Source: Pseudanabaena galeata CCNP1313 (GTDB lineage Bacteria; Cyanobacteriota; Cyanobacteriia; Pseudanabaenales; Pseudanabaenaceae). From it: DNA of 64,000 bases. Below, one piece after another: positions 63,487-64,000 of this stretch (positions are counted from its first letter, which is position 1; every line of letters begins with the position of its first letter). The position numbers and the translations under genes are program-made. Below the pieces are notes generated by a model that was given only the letters and a program-made list of their open reading frames with translations, made no database searches and was not told the DNA's origin. The stretch spans positions 4,011,001-4,075,000 of the forward strand of contig NZ_CP112874.1 of NCBI RefSeq assembly GCF_029910235.1, read 5' to 3'.

Positions 63487-64000
63487 TTAAGACAGCAATT
63501 CTACAGGAGATAGGTAAACTTTTTCCACCAATGGCGACTTTCCTAGCCAGCGTCGTGATACTTGAGCAAAACGATCTGGATCTCCGCTTACAAAAAATCT
63601 TGTTTCAGCGCGATCGCTACGATTATCCAAGCATCTTAGCCCCATCAAATCTAACTCTTGGCTCGCAGCCCTCACCACATAAGAAGCAGGATTCACTAGA
63701 GCTACATGAGACGGCAAAATTTGGCGTAAAACCCCAGACAAATGGGGGTAATGTGTACAGCCCAAAACTAAGGTGTCTATGTTTGCCTCAATCAGTGGTT
63801 GTAAATATTCCTTGGCTACTTGCAATGTGTATGGATCGTTGATCCGATCAGACTCAATCAAAGGTACAAATTCAGGACAATCTACCTGAAAAACCTGTGC
63901 TTGGGGATCGCTTTCACAAATAGCCCTTACATAAGCTTCACTTTTGACAGTCGCAGTCGTGGCAATTACCCCAATCCGCTTGCCTTTGCCCACTGCTGCT
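63487..64000 (-). CDS. murI: Glutamate racemase, C-terminal part (runs off window)
   Basis: The last ~170 residues of MurI, which makes D-glutamate for peptidoglycan. RIGVIATTATVKSEAYVRAI, the catalytic-cysteine motif LVLGCTHYPHL and the end segment FVSGDPDRFAQVSRRWLG are all typical. The frame stays open to the window edge, reading AAVGKGKRIGVIAT, so the N-terminal third is beyond 64000. The GTG at 63993 is not the true start. It precedes the tandem amidase genes in the same direction. Confidence 0.92.
   Translation of the reverse strand, partial: AAVGKGKRIGVIATTATVKSEAYVRAICESDPQAQVFQVDCPEFVPLIESDRINDPYTLQVAKEYLQPLIEANIDTLVLGCTHYPHLSGVLRQILPSHVALVNPASYVVRAASQELDLMGLRCLDNRSDRAETRFFVSGDPDRFAQVSRRWLGKSPLVEKVYLSPVELLS

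Noticed and set aside
1..64000. The frequent GCGATCGC octamer as a functional repeat of this locus
   Set aside because: This is the HIP1 palindrome, known to be over-represented across many cyanobacterial genomes; it is useful for assigning the group but not specific to any feature here.

Overview
The window comes from a cyanobacterial chromosome. It carries the photosystem II genes psbN and psbH, a plastid-lipid-associated (PAP/fibrillin) protein, a thylakoid TxlA/HCF164-like thioredoxin, a CAAD-domain membrane protein and the cyanobacterial pipY-sepF-proC neighbourhood. The octamer GCGATCGC (HIP1) is scattered throughout. Base composition is moderately AT-rich. A filamentous Pseudanabaena-like organism is my guess; the sequence here does not prove the genus.

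Layout. 0-4 kb: start of a secreted DUF11-like protein, a PAP/fibrillin gene and an MscS channel. 4-12.6 kb: a type I restriction-modification locus split into two divergent arms (hsdR, a PD-(D/E)XK Rpn/DUF2887 nuclease, a DUF4351 protein and hsdS on minus; hsdM on plus), with a REP-associated tyrosine transposase (RAYT) and its REP palindromes between the arms. 12.6-17 kb: a MerR-pentapeptide regulator divergent from a large DUF4114/RTX adhesin-like gene, with a MerR-type operator between them. 17.8-30 kb: housekeeping genes (RNA methyltransferase, serine hydrolase, txlA, MFS transporter, infB, lepA, purM). 30-31.7 kb: a brnTA toxin-antitoxin pair next to an IS4-type insertion sequence. 31.8-38 kb: proC, sepF, pipY and a multi-domain class III nucleotide cyclase. 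38.2-52.2 kb: a 14-kb plus-strand defence island (SNF2/DUF3883 helicase, DUF1156 DNA methylase, Swt1-HEPN/DUF499 ATPase, three Uma2 nucleases, another PD-(D/E)XK protein, two toxin-antitoxin-like loci). 52.3-64 kb: dnaK, CAAD, STAS, mpg, moaE, psbN, psbH, tatA, pth, a sugar nucleotidyltransferase, two tandem AMIN amidases and the 3' part of murI.

The most unusual features are mobile palindromes. At least six families of small inverted-repeat elements occupy the intergenic regions, often directly against stop codons. At 16.87-17.56 kb they are nested inside one another about five deep. Some pairs of copies show compensatory base changes that keep their stems paired. One palindrome type flanks a DUF559 (Vsr-like) endonuclease domain that sits in frame inside the DUF1156 methylase. 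This looks like a nuclease domain that moved, with its repeat ends, into a defence methylase without breaking the reading frame.

I saw no rRNA, convincing tRNA, riboswitch or CRISPR array. I could not run covariance or homology searches, so family names rest on recognised motifs.
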